From DAOVFN01 sp964607835 (GTDB lineage Archaea > Aenigmatarchaeota > Aenigmatarchaeia > QMZP01), in assembly GCA_964607835.1 (NCBI GenBank), contig CAZSLL010000006.1, forward strand, positions 13,064 through 77,063: a stretch of DNA of 64,000 nt, in the 5' to 3' direction. Below the pieces are notes generated by a model. The model made no database searches. It saw nothing but the letters and a program-made list of their open reading frames with translations, and was not told where the DNA came from. The translations under genes were made by a program, and so were the position numbers. How positions within the stretch are numbered: position 1 is the first letter of the stretch; every line of letters begins with the position of its first letter. This document shows positions 6,940 to 14,886 of this stretch, one piece after another.

Positions 6940-8207
6940 GAATTCTCTGTGATGATTCTATTACCACCTGTTCAGATGGGGAGGTTGTGGCTTGTGATAA
7001 TAATTGCAATTCAAATACAGGTCACTGTACATCATGTGTTCCGAGTTGTGAACACCATGAGCCATCTGAAAATGATGATTCAGATGAAGAAGAAACTCTT
7101 TATTGTGGAGATGACGCCTGCAATAACGAAGAAGATTATAATTCTTGTCCAGAAGACTGTGCAAATCCATGCCCAAGCTCTTGTGATGATGACAATCCTT
7201 ATACACTCGATTATTGCAATGAAGATACTAGTTACCAGTGTGCTCATGAATTAGTGAATTGTCAAAATGGAGATGATATTTGTCCAGAAGGCTGTATAAA
7301 TTCGGACGATAGTGATTGCAGCATAATCTCGATACTAACTCCAGAGTGGTCTACTACCGGATATATCACTTCTGATAATCAGTATGTTTATCTAGGAATT
7401 CATAAATCAAGTCCACCTGCTAAAATAAATATATATAAAAAGTCGGATTGGTCTTTAGATAATTCAATTTCCATTAATGATGAACCCAGCAGTGCTTTAA
7501 ATGATATAGAAGTAGACGATAGTCAAATTTATATTGGAACACCTTCATCGGTTCAGATATTTGATAAGTCTGGGAATTATGTAGGAAATGTCTCTTTAGA
7601 ATATGAACCTATGAGTATTGCGATAGATGATGAGAATATATATTTAGGGATGAAATCACCAAGTCATGATATACAAGTATATGATAAAAATACTCTCTCA
7701 TTAATCAATTCACTGGACGGGCATGATAATCTTATATGGGAATTGGAAGTTGATGGAAATTATATTTATTCTGGGTCGGAAGATAAGACCATAAAAATAT
7801 GGGATAAGAGCAGTGGCACGTTAGTTAAGACTTTGTCACAAACAAATTACGTAAACAACCTAAGAATAGACGATAACTATATCTATTCTCTCGATGCAAA
7901 AACGCAAGATGATACAGATAGGATAAGAATATGGAGTAAGTCTGATTTTGAATCGGAAAGAATAATACCTCTGGGCTGGGGACGTTGGATTGGTATGCAA
8001 ATCGATTCTGACTATATCTATGTCGGTTATGCTGGAAGTGATAAAAACATAATATATGTATTTAGGAAATCAGATGGTTCTCCTCATAAAGAGTCTTATG
8101 GTAATCTCATCGGGGGTGGTGCATTGCCTATTGGAATTGACAGCCAGTTTATTTATGTAAAGGGTGATTGTCCATCAGACTATTGTATACAAATCTGGAA
8201 GATGTAG
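6940..8207 (+). CDS. Cys-rich plus seven-bladed WD40-like propeller, N-terminus missing
   Basis: The frame is open from the gap, with no start codon before the propeller, so the N-terminus is lost. The first ~130 residues are rich in Cys, Asp and Glu (CNEDTSYQC, CPEDC, CPSSC). They are followed by seven repeats of about 40 residues with the pattern I.ID...IY.G......I.I..K.....L, the last ending IQIWKM at the C-terminus. One blade (DNLIWELEVDGNYIYSGSEDKTIKIWD) is a good WD40 match. Seven repeats would close a beta-propeller, a scaffold for protein or ligand binding. Extracellular location is inferred from the cysteine-rich part and the lipoprotein neighbours. Confidence 0.75.
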
Positions 8208-8214
8208 ATAACCA

Positions 8215-8241
8215 TTTAAGACGTTTTTCAAACAGACCTAT
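8215..8241 (+). promoter_or_regulatory. shared leaderless promoter, copy 3
   Basis: TTTAAGACGTTTTTCA, 27 bases before the ATG at 8242, the same spacing as copies 1 and 2. Confidence 0.5.
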
Positions 8242-9018
8242 ATGGACAGTAGATTTCCAATTCTTTTATGTATCATAGCAGTTGTGCTTACTTCGGGATG
8301 CAATGGACCGGAAAATCCAAACAATGAATCCCAAGGAACAGTTGAATTGGCAGAGCAAGTCATGAAAAAAGACTTACCGCTTAGTGTAGCTGGACTTCCG
8401 GAAATGGATTTGTCTACCGTTGAAGGTTTTGAGAAATTCCAGAAATTCGCTGACACCTCAAACGCCCTCATAGACGTTTTAAACGAGCACAATGAGTTGT
8501 TTGACATACCTCGGGTTCAGAAGAGACATGAAGCATATAGCAAAGCCTCAACCACAATCACAGAATATGGTCCACTTGTTGGAAGTTATAATAGAGTAAT
8601 ACATACAGCAAGGATATATGAAGAGTCTCAAACAGATGATAACCTAATAGATTTCTATAAAACATCAGGAGGATTTGCCCTAGAAATTGGTGTTATTACA
8701 TGGGCAGTATTCTATAGGGCTTCATATTACAGTGTGGGTTTTGTTTACAGAGCAGTAGGCCTGAATAAATTGGCATTCAAGCACCCAAAGCTTGTATCAC
8801 ACATACTTTCAAATGCACATTGGACAGTAAGGAATACGATGGTAACGGCAAGTTCACAGTTAGCACGGCAGGCATCATTGGGGATGATTGAGGGGCTACA
8901 ACACCTATCCAAAATACCTGGTGCGTTAGAATCATCATATGATAATGCTAAATCATTTTCAGATTCCGTTATGATTCATCTCACATCCCAGAACTCGACC
9001 ACAAATAATATTGTATGA
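8242..9018 (+). CDS. island lipoprotein 3, helical
   Basis: A 258-residue protein. The signal peptide ends TSGC (Cys20) and resembles those at 5585 and 6515 (ILLCIIAVVLTSGC). Unlike them, the mature part has no further cysteines and is mainly helical (VEGFEKFQKFADTSNALIDVLNEH), with hydrophobic stretches around residues 145-175 that might contact the membrane. No known domain is recognised. It closes the run of plus-strand surface genes in the island. Confidence 0.7.
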   Translation: MDSRFPILLCIIAVVLTSGCNGPENPNNESQGTVELAEQVMKKDLPLSVAGLPEMDLSTVEGFEKFQKFADTSNALIDVLNEHNELFDIPRVQKRHEAYSKASTTITEYGPLVGSYNRVIHTARIYEESQTDDNLIDFYKTSGGFALEIGVITWAVFYRASYYSVGFVYRAVGLNKLAFKHPKLVSHILSNAHWTVRNTMVTASSQLARQASLGMIEGLQHLSKIPGALESSYDNAKSFSDSVMIHLTSQNSTTNNIV

Positions 9019-9032
9019 TAAGCGTTTTGGTT

Positions 9033-9221
9033 TCAACGACCCTTTATCCACATGTATGCCCCGATAATTGCTAAACTTAGTGGAATATACCTAAGACTTA
9101 GTTGTGCAGCAATGCATTCAAAGAAACCAAGCGTACATAATGCTTCTATAAATGCATCTGTTATAACTGGCATTATGAACAGAACCACTAGCCCTTTCTT
9201 AATTACTTCTCCCAAATCCAT
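9033..9221 (-). CDS. small two-helix membrane protein
   Basis: A 62-residue protein with two hydrophobic segments (about residues 8-28, GLVVLFIMPVITDAFIEAL, and 42-58, YIPLSLAIIGAYMWI), ending in KGR. A GGTGATG site lies just before the ATG, and a TATA-like AAATATAAATATT lies about 20-25 bases upstream, inside the end of the neighbouring gene. The family is not recognised. Convergent with lipoprotein 3. Confidence 0.5.
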   Translation of the reverse strand: MDLGEVIKKGLVVLFIMPVITDAFIEALCTLGFFECIAAQLSLRYIPLSLAIIGAYMWIKGR

Positions 9222-9232
9222 TACATCACCGA

Positions 9233-9601
9233 TTAATATTTATATTTGAAATGCTTGTTGAACAAGTCTATCAAATAGTCTTCCTTGATTACTTTCTTCC
9301 ATGCTTTTGCCCTATCCCTTTTCGATGGTTCTGAAGGATGATGCTTCTCATTTCCGAGCTCTTTTGCAGTTCTTATCTGGCCCTTGCCCCAACAAATAAT
9401 GGTTTCTTCTTTGGGCAGCCTAAGTTTCTTTAGGCAAGGAGTGCATACATAATGACCTCCTGGAATTCTTTTTGGAACAGTGCGGTGACAAATCTCGCAA
9501 ACATGGATATAGTGAATACCATTGCCAGACTGTATATAGAATCTCTTTTGCCAACCTTCTTCAATTTTTTCAATTTCTTCTTTCTTGTGCAAATCAGACA
9601 T
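9233..9601 (-). CDS. zinc-finger protein of the island
   Basis: A 122-residue basic protein. A CEIC motif (about residues 36-39) and CTPC (about 53-56) form a likely zinc site (C-x2-C...C-x2-C). Charged helices lie on both sides (KKEEIEKIEEGWQKRF at the N-terminus, SKRDRAKAWKKVIKEDYLIDLF at the C-terminus). A nucleic-acid-binding role is plausible but not shown. It is the innermost gene at the right end of the island; on integrated elements such positions often hold small DNA-binding proteins, but this one is not a recognised recombinase or excisionase. Confidence 0.6.
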   Translation of the reverse strand: MSDLHKKEEIEKIEEGWQKRFYIQSGNGIHYIHVCEICHRTVPKRIPGGHYVCTPCLKKLRLPKEETIICWGKGQIRTAKELGNEKHHPSEPSKRDRAKAWKKVIKEDYLIDLFNKHFKYKY

Positions 9602-9656
9602 GTTTATCTTATAAACATAACAATTAAATATCGAATACTGTTGGCATTCTAAATAA

Positions 9657-9667
9657 TGAGTTATTGG
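9657..9667 (+). repeat. right 11-bp inverted repeat of the island
   Basis: TGAGTTATTGG, the exact reverse complement of 3966-3976. Confidence 0.5.
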
Positions 9668-10741
9668 CTACGCCTCCACCATGAGCGTCTGGAACTTGCT
9701 GGAGACAATGTACCTGTATGTCTTGCCCACCTTCTTCCTTTCCACCAGGCCCTCGGTCATGAGCCTCCTGAGGAGGTTGTTCACTGCCCTGACCGCATTG
9801 TCCCTGTTCTTGTAGGCCTCGTCATCCATGGCGCTGATTATGCCTGAGGGGGTCATTTCCCCTCCCTTTGAAAGCGTGTCCAGTATCATTCTCTGCCTCT
9901 CGGGCAGCACGTCCAGGGCCTCTATGGAAAGCCTCTCCTCTGGCTGCCTGCTCTCGCTAATGAAATCAGAGTCTATGGTTGATATGTTCTTGTCAACTGC
10001 CTCCTGTATGAGCTCAGAGCACAGCCTGAGAACCTCCCTGGGGAAGCCTCCTGTCCTCTGAAAAACATAATCAACAGTCCCGCTGGTGAATGGCTTTATG
10101 TCGTCTCCCCCTATCCTGGATATCCTCCTTTTTATGAGCTCCCTTGTCTCAGACTTGGTTAGCGTGGTGAGCTCCACCTTGGTGCCTACCCTCCTAAGAA
10201 GGCTCTCCAGGCTGGCCTTCATGGTGCTCTCGAAGACAGGCAGTGCAGCCATTACAATTGTGAGGTTCTCGATATGGTCGGTGAGTGCCCTCAGCCATTC
10301 CATGCTCTCGGGGCTGGACTCCTGGCACTCGTCAATGAACATGAGAACCTTCCTGTTGCTTAGCTTTTCATTAAGCACCTGACTCAGGTTGTATATGTTC
10401 AGTCCGTTGCCCCTGCTGAGAATGGACGCCAGGAAGCCCTTCCTGGTGAAATCATGAAAAACCTGCAGCCAGTCCTCATGATTCCTGGGCGGCTTTGGAA
10501 GGTAGAGTATGTGGTCATACTCTTTGTTCAGCTTCTTCATGAGCGACTTCACAAGCGTGGTCTTGCCTGAACCCGTGGGCCCGAGGATGAGCGAGAACTT
10601 GTTGCCGCTCTGGAGTCCGTCCATGAGGGAGCTTGTTTCCCTGTCATAGCCCACGAAAATGTCAGGAAGAATCTGGAAAGTGAAGGGGTTCGCATCCCAG
10701 TCAAACAGGGTATTTATCTTTTCCGAGTACATTATAATCAC
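9668..10741 (-). CDS. AAA+ ATPase, Cdc6/ExeA-like, with C-terminal winged helix
   Basis: A 357-residue protein with Walker A GPTGSGKTT (54-62), Walker B VLMFIDE (132-138) and a sensor region (IVMAALPVFEST). It has the RTGGFPREVLRLCSELI segment found in the Orc1/Cdc6-like and ExeA-like AAA+ groups. The C-terminal 80 residues look like a winged helix (LPERQRMILDTLSKGGEMTPSGII...NNLLRRLMTEGLVERKK). It could be a replication initiator paralogue or a DNA-binding regulator. Repeated CACGTGAAGTT-like motifs upstream (10749-10860) may be its binding sites. Its last codons form the 14-bp repeat bounding the adjacent island. Confidence 0.75.
   Translation of the reverse strand: MIIMYSEKINTLFDWDANPFTFQILPDIFVGYDRETSSLMDGLQSGNKFSLILGPTGSGKTTLVKSLMKKLNKEYDHILYLPKPPRNHEDWLQVFHDFTRKGFLASILSRGNGLNIYNLSQVLNEKLSNRKVLMFIDECQESSPESMEWLRALTDHIENLTIVMAALPVFESTMKASLESLLRRVGTKVELTTLTKSETRELIKRRISRIGGDDIKPFTSGTVDYVFQRTGGFPREVLRLCSELIQEAVDKNISTIDSDFISESRQPEERLSIEALDVLPERQRMILDTLSKGGEMTPSGIISAMDDEAYKNRDNAVRAVNNLLRRLMTEGLVERKKVGKTYRYIVSSKFQTLMVEA
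9670..9683 (+). repeat. right 14-bp direct repeat of the island (att-like)
   Basis: Identical to 3943-3956. It is the end of the AAA+ ATPase gene (codons M-V-E-A and the first base of the stop). Confidence 0.6.
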
Positions 10742-10748
10742 ACAAGTT

Positions 10749-10860
10749 CACGTGAAGTTATGAAGTTCCTGAATAGTAAAATTAATGATTAGGGATTTAT
10801 AAGAATTATGGTAACCAAACTTCACATGTTCCTTCATATCAGCACGTGAAGGTTACGTGC
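10749..10860. promoter_or_regulatory. repeated CACGTGAAGTT motifs, candidate operator or origin
   Basis: The motif CAYGTGAAG(G)TT occurs at 10749-10759 (plus), 10818-10828 (minus) and 10843-10854 (plus). A half copy (TGAAGTT) lies at 10761-10767, and an inverted repeat GCACGT...ACGTGC spans 10842-10860. Between the first and second full copies is a very AT-rich stretch (about 10770-10812). It lies directly upstream of the AAA+ ATPase gene. Archaeal origins often combine initiator repeats and AT-rich DNA next to a cdc6 gene, but the motif is not a classical ORB, so an operator is equally possible. Confidence 0.4.
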
Positions 10861-10909
10861 GTAGCCCGGGGCGTAAAATTTATATAAGCCCTGAGAACAA
10901 TCCAAAGAC

Positions 10910-11464
10910 ATGCGCCTGTTCATAGCAGCAGACACCTCCCAGCCTGTCAGGGAGGAATGCATAAGGCTCGTGAATTCCCTGAATGAGACCGGTGCAGACC
11001 TCAGGCCCGTGGCTCCTGAGAACCTTCACGTAACTCTCAAGTTCCTCGGTGAAATACGTGAAGATTGCGTGAAGAATGTGGAGCGTGCTGTTTTAGAATC
11101 TGCATGCCACACCATGCCTTTCACTGTAAGGTTCTCTGTCATGGGATACTTTGGAGGGACACGGTTTCCAAGAACAATATGGCTGGGGCCTTCCCTTGGG
11201 AGGGACAGCCTTATAGGGCTGTCAGAGAGCCTTAACGAGAAGCTCTCATGGGCGAGGAATGAGGGCAGGAAGCCAAAGCCGCACCTGACCCTGGCCCGGG
11301 TCAGGACTCCTGTGAATGCGGAAAGACTGGTGGAAGCCATCCGTTCCATGAGGGATGTGAAGATAGATGAACTTGATGTGAAGGAGATCATGCTCATGAA
11401 AAGCGTCCTGAGGCCTGATGGGCCGGAGTACACGGTTGTGAGCAGGTTTCCGCTGGGTTCATGA
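10910..11464 (+). CDS. thpR: RNA 2',3'-cyclic phosphodiesterase (2H family)
   Basis: A 184-residue member of the 2H phosphoesterase family, first known as archaeal 2'-5' RNA ligase. These enzymes open 2',3'-cyclic phosphates and can join tRNA halves in vitro. The two catalytic HxT motifs are HVT (His40, Thr42) and HLT (near 125-127). The start MRLFIAAD is the family's usual N-terminus. A TATA-like TTTATATAAG lies about 25-30 bases upstream. An RNA-end enzyme is of interest here given the intron-rich tRNA genes, but that link is inference. Confidence 0.9.
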   Translation: MRLFIAADTSQPVREECIRLVNSLNETGADLRPVAPENLHVTLKFLGEIREDCVKNVERAVLESACHTMPFTVRFSVMGYFGGTRFPRTIWLGPSLGRDSLIGLSESLNEKLSWARNEGRKPKPHLTLARVRTPVNAERLVEAIRSMRDVKIDELDVKEIMLMKSVLRPDGPEYTVVSRFPLGS

Positions 11465-11841
11465 TACAGGGTGCTTGTGTGAAGGAAAGGAGCATTATTC
11501 TTGCATGCATAATCGGGTCCCTTGCGGGCACGGCCTCCCTATACCTTGTATCATTCATGCTTGAGGAGACCGAGATGGGGGCAGGCGAGATAGGAACAGA
11601 GCATGTGGGAATGAGGGTGGCGCTGAACGGGTCCATCGGGAACGTTGACTTTCACAATAATGGCCACATCTTCTTCACGTTAATGGATGACACTGGCTCT
11701 GTTGATGTGGTGATATGGGAGAGCAGGGCAGAGCAGCTCGAGCTCTCGGGTGTCAACCTTTCAGGGATAAGTGAAGGAATGCAGGCAGGTGTCAGGGGGG
11801 ATGTAGAGTACTACCGCGGGAATGTTCAGGTGGTGCTTTAG
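11461..11841 (+). CDS. membrane-anchored OB-fold protein
   Basis: A 126-residue protein whose ATG overlaps the thpR stop (ATGA). One hydrophobic segment at about residues 11-31 (IILACIIGSLAGTASLYLVSF) is followed by an OB-fold: VALNGSIGNVDFHNNGHIFFTLMDDTGSVDVVIWES...GVRGDVEYYRGNVQVVL. Such tRNA_anti-type OB domains bind nucleic acids, but here the domain is tethered to the membrane and probably faces outside, so its ligand is unclear. It is probably in an operon with thpR. Confidence 0.75.
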   Translation: MIQGACVKERSIILACIIGSLAGTASLYLVSFMLEETEMGAGEIGTEHVGMRVALNGSIGNVDFHNNGHIFFTLMDDTGSVDVVIWESRAEQLELSGVNLSGISEGMQAGVRGDVEYYRGNVQVVL

Positions 11842-11844
11842 AAT

Positions 11845-12879
11845 CTAGAAATACTTTGAAGAGCTTTTGAGGGCCTGCACAGTTAGGCTCACCGCGTCCT
11901 TGAGGTCTTTCATGTCAGCAACCTCGCATGTGCTGTGTATGTGCCTTGTTGGAACAGAAATGCCGCCTGCAGGTATGCCTTCTCTTATCATGGGAACCAC
12001 AGAGCTGTCCATAGCCCCCCCTGAGATGACCTCGTACTGTATCTTAACCTTTGCGGCATTTGCGGATGAATCCAGCCATTTCCTGACGGAAGGGTTGATG
12101 AAGCTTATGGCATCCTTCAGCGCCACCGCAGGACCCTTTCCTATTTGCAGAGAGGCCTCAGAAGGCTTTACCCCCGGGACGTCCCCTCCTATTGCAGTGT
12201 CTAAAGCTATGACAGCATCAGGATTTATTCCAAAAGCTGCTCCCCTCACGCCCACGAGCCCGACCTCTTCCTGGATGGTGCCCACTGCGTAGACCGTGCC
12301 CTTGAAGCCCTTGAGCTGCTTCATGGCCTCGACCATGACAGCGCATCCAATCCTGTTGTCAAGGCCTGGCCCGGTTATCCTTGTTCCCAGCATCTTGTCT
12401 AATGCTGCTACCCTGGTTATGAAGTCGCCGACCCTGACTCCTGCCTTCTCTGCGTCCTTTTTGTCTTTGGCGCCTATGTCAATGAACATGTCCTTTTTCT
12501 TTACAGGGGTCTTCATCTCCTCCTGGTCCATTATGTGAGGCGGCCTGGAACCTATCACGCCTATTACATGCCCCTTTGAACCGTGAATCTTGACCTTGGT
12601 AAGTGGAATGTACCTGGTGTCCCATCCTCCCACGGTCTCAAAGTAGAGAAATCCCTTGTCATCAACGTGCTTGACCATTAATCCGAGCTCGTCCATATGG
12701 GCAGCAAGCATTATCCTGGGCGAGCCCTTTCCCTTCCTGGCTATGAGGTTTCCGATTTTGTCGACCCTTATCTCATCAACGTGGGGCCTGAGCTCCTTCT
12801 TCATGGTTTCCCTGATGGTGTTTTCGAATCCAGAAATAGACTCAGCGTCAACCATCTTCCTGAGCGTGTTCTCAATCAC
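11845..12879 (-). CDS. M42 family metallo-aminopeptidase
   Basis: A 344-residue enzyme of the M42 group (TET-type aminopeptidases), which form dodecamers and trim peptides from the proteasome with two metal ions. Visible ligands: HMDE (His61, catalytic Asp63), GPGLDNR (metal Asp), TIQEEVG (catalytic Glu and metal Glu), ALDTAIG (metal Asp) and the closing RHIHST histidine. The start is a GTG at 12879, giving MIENTLRKMVDAESISG, the usual N-terminus. Convergent with the OB-fold gene, only 3 bases between the stops. High certainty for the family; substrate preference cannot be read from the sequence. Confidence 0.92.
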   Translation of the reverse strand: MIENTLRKMVDAESISGFENTIRETMKKELRPHVDEIRVDKIGNLIARKGKGSPRIMLAAHMDELGLMVKHVDDKGFLYFETVGGWDTRYIPLTKVKIHGSKGHVIGVIGSRPPHIMDQEEMKTPVKKKDMFIDIGAKDKKDAEKAGVRVGDFITRVAALDKMLGTRITGPGLDNRIGCAVMVEAMKQLKGFKGTVYAVGTIQEEVGLVGVRGAAFGINPDAVIALDTAIGGDVPGVKPSEASLQIGKGPAVALKDAISFINPSVRKWLDSSANAAKVKIQYEVISGGAMDSSVVPMIREGIPAGGISVPTRHIHSTCEVADMKDLKDAVSLTVQALKSSSKYF

Positions 12880-12941
12880 TTTACCACTGCTAATACTTTG
12901 TGCGCATGGTTTATATTTATTTCATGGGGGGAATTTTTATC

Positions 12942-13769
12942 ATGGCCTCAAAAGGCATGCCGCACAGCTACGAGATTATAGGGGACATTGCAATATTCGA
13001 GCTGCCTGATGGCTCTGGACCCAAGCCAATGGACATTGCCAGGTCCATAAGGAGGGAGCACCCCAGGGTCAGGACCGTGCTCCAGAGGCTTGGCGAGCGC
13101 GAGGGAGAGCTCAGGCTCAGGAGGCACAGGACCCTTATAGGGAAGGATACCGAGACTGTTTACAGGGAGCACGGGTGCAGGTTTCTTCTGGACCCCACAA
13201 AGGTCTATTTTTCTCCAAGGGAGGCAACTGAGAGGGAAAGGGTGGCGGCCATGGTGAAAGCCGGCGAGACCGTGCTGGTCATGTTCGCGGGAATCGGGCC
13301 CTTCGGCATAGTGATAGCCGCGAAGAGCCGGGAAGTTGAAAGGGTGTACCAGGTCGAGGTGAACCCTGAAGGTTACGAGTACATGAAGAGGAGCATTGCC
13401 ATGAACAAGCTGGGCCATAAGGTCGTTCCAATTCTCGGGGACGCCGGCAAGGCGTGCGCAGAGCTCAGCGGCAGGTGTGACAGGGTGCTCATGCCGCTTC
13501 CCAGGGACTCCCACAAATACCTTAGGTCCGCCATCAGGGCACTCAAGAAGAAGGGCACAATACACTTCTATGCAGTGGGAAGGCAGGAAAAGGGCGCTTC
13601 AGGAAGAAAGGCAGATGAGCAGGTCTACGGGCCCTCAACAGAAAGACTGAAAAAAGCAGCCAAGGACTCTGGCGCCCGTGTGAAGGTCATGGCCAGGAGG
13701 AAAGTGCTCCCCTTCTCCCCCGGCGCCTGGAAGATATGCATCGACGCAGAGATAAGGAAGGCGATATGA
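12942..13769 (+). CDS. trm5: tRNA (guanine(37)-N1)-methyltransferase, Trm5-like
   Basis: Class I SAM methyltransferase that makes m1G37 (or a wyosine precursor step) in archaeal tRNA. It has an N-terminal domain with RTVLQR, the Trm5 hallmark segment VYFSPREATERERVA, the SAM-binding motif VLVMFAGIGPFGIVIA, then VEVNPEGYEYMKRSIAMNKL, and RVLMPLPRDSHKYL in place of the usual NLP motif. The frame extends to 12900, but the TATA-like TTATATTTAT at 12911-12920 lies inside that extension and about 25 bases before the ATG at 12942. That ATG is therefore chosen (MASKGMPHSYEIIGDIAI). Confidence 0.88.
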   Translation: MASKGMPHSYEIIGDIAIFELPDGSGPKPMDIARSIRREHPRVRTVLQRLGEREGELRLRRHRTLIGKDTETVYREHGCRFLLDPTKVYFSPREATERERVAAMVKAGETVLVMFAGIGPFGIVIAAKSREVERVYQVEVNPEGYEYMKRSIAMNKLGHKVVPILGDAGKACAELSGRCDRVLMPLPRDSHKYLRSAIRALKKKGTIHFYAVGRQEKGASGRKADEQVYGPSTERLKKAAKDSGARVKVMARRKVLPFSPGAWKICIDAEIRKAI

Positions 13770-14210
13770 TTGCGCTTATGGAGCATTAACCCGAAGTACC
13801 TGGACAGGCAGGGCCTGCTGGCCCTGTGGAGGGAGGGCCTCCTGGCCCAGAAGGTGCTCAAAGGAGAGACACTTGGGTACAGGAGCCATCCCCAGCTCGA
13901 GCGCTTCAGGTCGCACGCAGACCCTGTGGCCTACCTGTCGGGCTTCCTGCACTTCGTGCATGATGAGGCCTGCAGGAGGGGATACTGCTTTGACGAGGGA
14001 AAGCTTGCTCCCCCTGTGTTCGAGCAGAGGGTGCCTGTTGCAAGGGGCCAGCTAAATTACGAGTTCTCCCACCTGATGCGAAAGCTCAGGAAGAGGGACC
14101 GGAACCATTTTCTGAGGCTTTCGAGAATCAGGGAGCCTGAACCAAACCCCGCATTCATTGCTGTTGAAGGTGATATTGCGAAATGGGAGAGGCCCTATTT
14201 AAGCCCTTAA
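13770..14210 (+). CDS. pyrimidine dimer DNA glycosylase / endonuclease V family
   Basis: A 146-residue protein of the Pyr_excise family related to T4 endonuclease V, which removes UV-induced pyrimidine dimers. The N-terminus MRLWSINPKYLDRQGLLALWREGLLAQ and the following GYRSHPQLERF are the family signature. The family relies on residues at the extreme N-terminus, so the start matters: the TTG at 13770, directly after the Trm5 stop, gives exactly the expected beginning. No ATG is available there. Operon with trm5, zero spacing. Confidence 0.85.
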   Translation: MRLWSINPKYLDRQGLLALWREGLLAQKVLKGETLGYRSHPQLERFRSHADPVAYLSGFLHFVHDEACRRGYCFDEGKLAPPVFEQRVPVARGQLNYEFSHLMRKLRKRDRNHFLRLSRIREPEPNPAFIAVEGDIAKWERPYLSP

Positions 14211-14224
14211 AGCATTGTCCCTCC

Positions 14225-14461
14225 ATGAAGAAGCTCATGAGCGAGATAAGGAAGCAGACCCTGACACTGCTGGTCGCTGCCATGGGATTTGTGGCCGCCC
14301 TCATATGGAGGGATGCCATATCAGTCTGGCTCGCCCCACTCTACGCTGACTCATCAGGGGCAACAGGGCTGACCATAGCTGCCCTGATAGTGACAGTGGT
14401 GGTGGTCATCATCACGGTGGTGCTTACCAAGCTCCTTGGCTCAGATGAAGATAAGGCCTAG
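14225..14461 (+). CDS. small membrane protein, DUF5654-like
   Basis: A 78-residue protein with two hydrophobic segments (LTLLVAAMGFVAALIW and GLTIAALIVTVVVVIITVVLTKLL) separated by a short loop. The IWRDAI segment between them fits the DUF5654 family of small archaeal and bacterial membrane proteins of unknown function. The frame is open from 14183, but the ATG at 14225 lies about 27 bases after a TATTTAAGC element at 14194-14202, a leaderless arrangement, so that start is chosen. Convergent with the superoxide reductase gene, overlapping by 4 bases. Confidence 0.7.
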   Translation: MKKLMSEIRKQTLTLLVAAMGFVAALIWRDAISVWLAPLYADSSGATGLTIAALIVTVVVVIITVVLTKLLGSDEDKA

Positions 14462-14835
14462 CCCGTTGACCAGAGACCGTGCACGTTGCAGTACTCCCTG
14501 GCGACTGCGTTACCTGGCTCTATGCAGAACTCTGCCTCTGGCTTGTCTCCTGCGCTCAGGAACTTCCTGTGCACCCTTCCGTCAGCCACGAGCTCTATGA
14601 ACTCGATGTGGTGCTCCTCCTCCATGGGGTGGGGCACAGAGCCTATCTTCACCCTGACTCCTTTGCTGGTCCTCTCGATGACAGGCACGTGCTTCTCATG
14701 GCCTTCGTCCCTGGTCTTTGGCTCGAGGAGCTGCATGGGTTCTCCGCAGCATACCAGCTCTCCCTGTCCTGCGTGCATGACCTCCACTATGTTGCCGCAA
14801 ACATTGCACTTGTATACCTGGTTGAGTTCAGTCAT
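14458..14835 (-). CDS. dfx: superoxide reductase, desulfoferrodoxin type
   Basis: Reduces superoxide to peroxide at a mononuclear iron site, typical of anaerobes. The N-terminal desulforedoxin module has KCNVCG (about residues 9-14) and CCGEPMQLL (about 29-30), giving four cysteine ligands. The second iron centre shows EKHVPVIE, HPMEEEHHIEFIEL and, near the end, EYCNVHGLW (Cys and His ligands). Length (125 residues) is normal. The frame extends upstream, but MTELNQVYKC at 14835 is the family N-terminus and lies about 20-25 bases after a CTATTTATTC TATA-like element. Confidence 0.93.
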   Translation of the reverse strand: MTELNQVYKCNVCGNIVEVMHAGQGELVCCGEPMQLLEPKTRDEGHEKHVPVIERTSKGVRVKIGSVPHPMEEEHHIEFIELVADGRVHRKFLSAGDKPEAEFCIEPGNAVAREYCNVHGLWSTG

Positions 14836-14886
14836 AACAGGATTATGAATAAATAGCTTAAAAATCAGTGAGAGCAAAATAATGTC

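Larger units (their letters stand above)
3943..9683. mobile_element. AT-rich integrated island, ~5.7 kb, flanked by direct repeats
   Basis: The region is clearly more AT-rich than both flanks. It is bounded by identical 14-bp repeats (3943-3956 and 9670-9683) derived from the 3' end of the AAA+ ATPase gene. Just inside lies an 11-bp perfect inverted repeat, CCAATAACTCA at 3966-3976 and TGAGTTATTGG at 9657-9667. Cargo: two tiny ORFs, a structured hairpin, a ribbon-helix-helix protein with a HExxH peptidase, three lipoproteins, a propeller protein, a small membrane protein and a zinc-finger protein. No integrase or transposase is visible, but the assembly gap at 6930-6939 is of unknown true size. 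Confidence 0.55.
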
